From assembly GCF_014490575.1 (NCBI RefSeq), contig NZ_CP061033.1, positions 1,240,001 to 1,304,000 of the forward strand: a DNA stretch of 64,000 nucleotides, in the 5' to 3' direction. The notes beneath the pieces were generated by a model. The model had not been told where the DNA came from. It saw nothing but the letters and a program-made list of their open reading frames with translations, and did no database searches. The position numbers and the translations under genes are program-made. Below are positions 59,968-64,000 of this stretch, in pieces (position 1 is the stretch's first letter; each line of letters opens with the position of its first letter). The stretch comes from Corynebacterium zhongnanshanii. GTDB taxonomy: Bacteria; Actinomycetota; Actinomycetes; Mycobacteriales; Mycobacteriaceae.

Positions 59968-61336
59968 TTCTGGCTCATTCCATGCTGCCTCGTCCCACGC
60001 TGAGTCCAACACATCAGGGCGCACGGCTCGCGCCACCCAGGCTGCTATCCGCCACGGCGACCGGCAGTTCCTGTGGCACCCCTACGCGCCCCGCACATCC
60101 CCCACCGACAACCTGGTGGTGGACTCCACCGACGGCGTGCACCTCACCCTCGGCAGTGGGCAGCGCGTCATCGACGGCATGAGCTCATGGTGGGCCGCAG
60201 CACACGGACACGGCCACCCTCACATCACGGCCGCCGCGCATCGGCAAATAGACACGATGAGCCACGTCATGTTCGGCGGACTCACCCACGCGCCCGCCGT
60301 GGAGCTCGGCGAGAGGCTCATCTCACTGTGCCCCAGCATGGACAGCGTGTTCTTCTCTGATTCTGGCTCCGTGGCTATCGAAGTAGCCCTGAAGATGGCC
60401 CTTCAGGCCCAACGAGGCCTGGGGCGCCCGGATAAGACCCGCTTCCTCACCTGGCGCGGCGGCTACCACGGGGACACCCAAGGCCCCATGGCCGTCTGCG
60501 ATCCTGACAACGGCATGCACTCCCTGTGGGGGTCCGTGCTACGTCCTCAAGTGTTCGTGGATGCCCCGCCGCCGCGCGGGAGCAGCAGCGCACACCTGCA
60601 GTCCTACATGGAGACCGTGCGCGCGGAACTTGTCCGCCCGGATAGCGACATCGCCGGCGTGATCGTGGAACCCATCGTTCAGGGCGCTGGTGGCATGACC
60701 TTCCACGACGCCGAGCTACTGCGCCACCTACGCGAGCTGTGCACGGAGACGTCCACCGTTCTGATCTTCGACGAGATCGCCACGGGATTCGGGCGGACCG
60801 GACGCGTCCTGGCCTGCGATCACGCAGGTGTAGCGCCAGATATTCTGTGCCTCGGCAAGGCCCTCACCGGCGGGTTCATGAGCTTCGCTGCCACCCTGGC
60901 GGCCGAGTGGATTGCCCGCGCGATTGACAGCCCCACTGGTGGCGGGGCGTTGATGCACGGGCCGACGTTCATGGGCAACCCTCTGGCGTGCGCGGTGGCG
61001 TGTGCCGCACTCGACTTGATCGACAGCGGCTACTGGAAAGAGTCCGTGCCCAGGATTGAGCAGGAGCTTCGTGATGGCCTGGAGGGACTCGCCGATCACC
61101 CGGCTGTCGCCGACGTGCGCTGCCTCGGGGCCATCGGCGTGGTGGAGATGCGCAAGCCTCTGGATATGGCGCTTGCCACCCGCACCGTGGTGGAGCACGG
61201 CGTGTGGCTGCGTCCGTTCGGCAGGCTGCTCTACACCATGCCGCCATTCATCAGCACCAGCGAGCACATCGCCACGATCACCCGGGCGATGCAGGCAGTC
61301 GTGGCTGCTCACACACCCGGGGAAGGACTCTCATGA
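59960..61336 (+). CDS. bioA: Adenosylmethionine-8-amino-7-oxononanoate aminotransferase
   Basis: This 458-residue PLP enzyme makes 7,8-diaminopelargonic acid in biotin synthesis. It shows LWHPYAPRTSP, HVMFGGLTHAP, WRGGYHGDTQGPMAVCDP, VEPIVQGAGGM, FDEIATGFGRTG and the PLP Lys in LCLGKALTGGFM. A TAGAGT hexamer ends 6 nt before the ATG, so the mRNA starts at the start codon. The BioQ-like palindrome covers this site. bioD follows with a 4-bp overlap. Confidence 0.96.
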   Translation: MFNSGSFHAASSHAESNTSGRTARATQAAIRHGDRQFLWHPYAPRTSPTDNLVVDSTDGVHLTLGSGQRVIDGMSSWWAAAHGHGHPHITAAAHRQIDTMSHVMFGGLTHAPAVELGERLISLCPSMDSVFFSDSGSVAIEVALKMALQAQRGLGRPDKTRFLTWRGGYHGDTQGPMAVCDPDNGMHSLWGSVLRPQVFVDAPPPRGSSSAHLQSYMETVRAELVRPDSDIAGVIVEPIVQGAGGMTFHDAELLRHLRELCTETSTVLIFDEIATGFGRTGRVLACDHAGVAPDILCLGKALTGGFMSFAATLAAEWIARAIDSPTGGGALMHGPTFMGNPLACAVACAALDLIDSGYWKESVPRIEQELRDGLEGLADHPAVADVRCLGAIGVVEMRKPLDMALATRTVVEHGVWLRPFGRLLYTMPPFISTSEHIATITRAMQAVVAAHTPGEGLS

Positions 61337-62064
61337 TTGTTGCCATCACCGGAACTGGTACGGATGTGGGCAAGACGGTGGCCACCGCCGCCTTGGCCAG
61401 CCACATTGCGCGCGCTCACAGCGATGGGCTGGACGGCGTGCACATCGTCAAGCTTGCCCAGACGGGTGAGCCGGTGTCCGAGAGGAATGCCACTGGCGAT
61501 GCGGCCACTATTGCCGCTCTCACCGGGGCCCGTCACGTCCACGAGCTGGCACGCTACCCCGATCCCTTGGCGCCACTGGATGCGGCAGTGGTCAGTGGCC
61601 GCCCTCCTCTGCGGCTGTCCCATGCACTCGTGAGAATTGAGGAGATTCACGCAGCGGCCGGCGAGGATGGCTGGGTGCTCATCGAAGGCGCCGGCGGGCT
61701 GCTGGTCAACATCGGGCTGGATGATGAGGGAGACGCCTGGACGATGGCAGACTTGGCGTCGGCACTCTCCATCCCCATCATCGTGGTGACCACGACAGGA
61801 TTGGGCAGTCTCAACGCGGCGGCGCTCACCCTGGAGGCGTTGAGCAGCCGGGGTGTGCAGTGCGCGGGGCTCATTGGCGGCAGCGTGCCTCAGGATCTCA
61901 GCGGCGAGAAGAACCTGGCGACGCGCATCACCCTGCAGCACTTCTCTTCCGGGGCCGCGGCACCGTGGCTGGGCGCACTTCCGGCCGGGGCAGGCGCACT
62001 CCCTCAAGAACAGTTTCTGTCAGGAAATTGGTTAAAAATAGAATCATTACTCGAAAATCATTAA
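61333..62064 (+). CDS. bioD: Dethiobiotin synthetase
   Basis: This 243-residue ATP-dependent carboxylase closes the ureido ring of dethiobiotin. The P-loop is GTGTDVGKTVATAAL near residue 7. IVKLAQTGE, EGAGGLLVNI and VTTTGLGSLN are family features. Its ATG overlaps the bioA stop. The region after it (62065-62258) has no gene. Confidence 0.95.
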   Translation: MIVAITGTGTDVGKTVATAALASHIARAHSDGLDGVHIVKLAQTGEPVSERNATGDAATIAALTGARHVHELARYPDPLAPLDAAVVSGRPPLRLSHALVRIEEIHAAAGEDGWVLIEGAGGLLVNIGLDDEGDAWTMADLASALSIPIIVVTTTGLGSLNAAALTLEALSSRGVQCAGLIGGSVPQDLSGEKNLATRITLQHFSSGAAAPWLGALPAGAGALPQEQFLSGNWLKIESLLENH

Positions 62065-62258
62065 CAATTAGCCAGTATCACGGGGGTAATCGTTCAATCG
62101 CACCTTTTATTCTGCCGTGCCCGCCACCTGGATAAACATCCCCGCGCGCATCTCATCCCCCTCCAGTCAGGGGTAACCGGAGTAGAAAGCATAGCCACAC
62201 CTTCCTAATTTTGGAATGGAAATCAACCGCTCATGCTTTTCCACGAAAGGATGCCACC

Positions 62259-63284
62259 ATGACTGAACAATTCTCTGCCGCAGTGGTCGAAGAATTCGGC
62301 CCCACCCTCAACGTCCGCGGAGTGGACCTCCCCGAACCAGGCCCAAACCAGGCACTGGTGCGCAACGTCGCTTCCGGAATCTGCCACACCGACGTCCACG
62401 CCGCCGAAGGTGACTGGCCCGTCAAGGCCACTCCCCCATTCGTGCCTGGCCACGAAGGCGTCGGCGAGGTCGTCAAGCTCGGTCCTGGCGAGCACACCGT
62501 CAACATCGGCGACATGGTCGGAAACGTCTGGCTCTGGTCCGCCTGCGGCACCTGCGAAAAGTGCCGCACCGGATGGGAGACCCTGTGCGACAACGCCGAG
62601 TACGGCGGATACACCGTCGACGGCTCCTTCGGCGAATACATGCTGGTGGACACGCGCTACTGCGCACGCATCCCCGAAGGCTCCGACCCCATCGAAGTCG
62701 CACCAATCCTGTGCGCCGGCGTGACGGTCTACAAGGGCCTCAAGGTCGCTGAGACCCGGCCGGGCCAGTTCATGGTCATCTCCGGCATCGGCGGCCTGGG
62801 CCACATTGCCGTCCAGTACGCCGTGGCGATGGGCATGCGCGTCATCGCCGTGGACGTGGCGGACGACAAGCTGGAGCTGGCGAAGAAGCACGGCGCCGAG
62901 TTCACGGTCAACGCCAAGGAGCAGGACCCTGCCGAGACAGTGGCCGACTACACCAATGGCGGTGCCCACGGCATCCTGGTGACGGCCGTGCACCCGCAAG
63001 CCTTCGGCCAGGCGATCGGCATGGCACGCAAGGGCGGAACCATCGTGTTCAACGGCCTGCCTCCAGGAGAGTTCCCGGCACCGATCTTCGACATTGTCTT
63101 CAAGGGCCTGACCATCCGCGGATCCCTGGTGGGAACCCGTCAGGACCTGGAGGAGGCATTGGACTTCTATGCACGCGGCAAGATCAAGCCGACCGTCAAG
63201 GAAGTGCAGCTGAATGACATCAACGATGTTTTCGATGGCCTGCTCAAGGGCGGCATCGACGGCCGCCGTGTGATTCGCTACTAG
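62259..63284 (+). CDS. Zinc-dependent alcohol dehydrogenase (AdhP/AdhA type)
   Basis: This 341-residue enzyme oxidises primary alcohols or reduces aldehydes. Catalytic zinc ligands are in ICHTD (Cys near residue 41) and PGHEGVGE (His near 65). The structural zinc is held by CGTCEKCRTGWETLC near 96-110. The Rossmann motif is GIGGLGHIAVQYA near 175. A GAAAGGA Shine-Dalgarno precedes ATG 62259. Its stop overlaps that of the convergent PLP synthase gene by 3 bp. Confidence 0.94.
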   Translation: MTEQFSAAVVEEFGPTLNVRGVDLPEPGPNQALVRNVASGICHTDVHAAEGDWPVKATPPFVPGHEGVGEVVKLGPGEHTVNIGDMVGNVWLWSACGTCEKCRTGWETLCDNAEYGGYTVDGSFGEYMLVDTRYCARIPEGSDPIEVAPILCAGVTVYKGLKVAETRPGQFMVISGIGGLGHIAVQYAVAMGMRVIAVDVADDKLELAKKHGAEFTVNAKEQDPAETVADYTNGGAHGILVTAVHPQAFGQAIGMARKGGTIVFNGLPPGEFPAPIFDIVFKGLTIRGSLVGTRQDLEEALDFYARGKIKPTVKEVQLNDINDVFDGLLKGGIDGRRVIRY

Positions 63285-64000
63285 CGAGTCCACACATCGT
63301 GGAGCGTATCCACTAATGTGTCGATCTGCTCCCGAGTATGGGTGGCCATGACGGTCACCCTCAACATCGCGGATCCGCGTGCCACCGTGGGATAACGGAT
63401 CGCTGGCACGTGGATTCCGCGTTCCCGCAAGCCGTGCGAGATCTCCATCGCGTGCGCCTCATCTCCCACATGAAGCGGAATGATGGGGCTGTGCGGATGA
63501 GGCCCCGGATGCAGATACTCCGAGGCCCGCTGCGTCAGATACTCCACGTTGTCCTGCAAGCGCTCCACCAGCGCAGGCGTGTTCTGCAGTTGCTCCAGGG
63601 CCGCCCCCGTTGCAGCCATCACCCCGGCCGCGTTCGAGGTGGAGTACACATAGGGGCGGGATTGATTCCGCAGCAGCCGTGCGGTCTGCGTATCGCAACA
63701 CACGAACCCACCCTCACTACCCAGGGCTTTGCTAGCGGTGCCGACCACGATATCGGGGCGGGCACCGGTCTCCTCGCCGAGTCCCCGCCCCGTGGGGCCT
63801 AAGGTTCCCAGGCTGTGCGCCTCGTCGACAATCAGCCATGCCCCGTGGCGGTGCGCAACCTCCACGAGCTCAGCGGTGGGTGCAACCGTCCCATCCATGG
63901 AAAATAATCCGTCCGTCACCACGAACATGGGCCCCGCAGGGTGGTCACTCGAGGACTGTGTGCGTACTCGATGCGTCGCTAGTGCCTCATCTAATTCTCC
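63281..64000 (-). CDS. bioF: Class II PLP synthase (8-amino-7-oxononanoate synthase / KBL type), C-terminal part, runs off the window
   Basis: The frame is open to the window edge (240 codons seen) and its start lies outside. It shows VVTDGLFSMDG, LIVDEAHSLGTLGPTGRG, the PLP Lys in VGTASKALGSEGGFV, and a C-terminal domain with PIIPLHVGDEAHAM. These are features of the AONS/KBL/SPT family. Proximity to bioA and bioD favours BioF, which joins pimeloyl thioester and alanine. 2-amino-3-ketobutyrate CoA ligase remains possible. Confidence 0.8.
   Translation of the reverse strand, partial: GELDEALATHRVRTQSSSDHPAGPMFVVTDGLFSMDGTVAPTAELVEVAHRHGAWLIVDEAHSLGTLGPTGRGLGEETGARPDIVVGTASKALGSEGGFVCCDTQTARLLRNQSRPYVYSTSNAAGVMAATGAALEQLQNTPALVERLQDNVEYLTQRASEYLHPGPHPHSPIIPLHVGDEAHAMEISHGLRERGIHVPAIRYPTVARGSAMLRVTVMATHTREQIDTLVDTLHDVWTR

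Noticed and set aside
1-64000. Prophage, rRNA or CRISPR-Cas genes
   Set aside because: No capsid, integrase, rRNA or cas gene was recognised in any part of the window.

Overview
The window looks like a chromosomal segment of a Corynebacterium-type actinobacterium. GC is moderately high. It carries LpqH-type lipoproteins, a FecB/FecCD-type iron-siderophore transporter, efeUOB with DtxR-like boxes, pntAB, and a gltX-tRNA-Gln-tRNA-Glu cluster. Many genes have an actinobacterial TANNNT -10 hexamer 6 to 8 nt before the start codon and no Shine-Dalgarno sequence, which suggests leaderless mRNAs. The species cannot be fixed from the sequence alone.

Layout. 1-940: start of a proline iminopeptidase-like gene, divergent from a DJ-1/PfpI gene. 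965-17355: a four-gene, minus-strand DNA-defence operon of about 16.4 kb: SNF2-type helicase, large Eco57I/PglX-type adenine methyltransferase, 2164-residue DEAD helicase with a DUF1998-type region and a possible nuclease end, and a UvrD-like helicase with a RelE-like N-terminus. The protein set resembles DISARM but does not match the canonical composition. 17501-20536: pntAB transhydrogenase. 20.9-25.1 kb: tRNA-Glu, two LpqH-like envelope proteins, a PCuAC copper chaperone with a His-rich tail, a CynX-type MFS permease and a carboxymuconolactone decarboxylase-like protein. 25.06-28.2 kb: a complete lactococcin-972-type bacteriocin operon (membrane protein, ABC ATPase, bacteriocin last), with a DtxR-like box and a possible leader ORF upstream. 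28.3-31.3 kb: two tRNAs, gltX and a secreted esterase.

31.5-38.8 kb is a block of different codon use: an LGFP-repeat protein, an AbfB-like secreted protein, a 1272-residue ALF-repeat polymorphic toxin ending in a WHH-type HNH nuclease, and a SUKH-type immunity gene. A decayed IS3-family element lies on its right, and a 19-bp direct repeat occurs on both sides. From 39.5 kb come an iron-siderophore ABC transporter (DtxR box), a GNAT/TIM-barrel fusion, an SDR, isochorismate synthase, a FAH-family protein, a DnaQ-like exonuclease with a CNBD-CBS-DUF294 protein, leuB, a two-gene ABC exporter, efeUOB, serA, a COG0523 GTPase, a VanZ-like protein, bioA-bioD, a zinc alcohol dehydrogenase, and a class II PLP synthase (bioF/kbl type) cut by the window end.

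The themes are defence and conflict (DISARM-related operon, bacteriocin, polymorphic toxin) inserted among conserved biosynthetic genes, and iron: three iron-box candidates precede the siderophore transporter, efeUOB and the bacteriocin operon.
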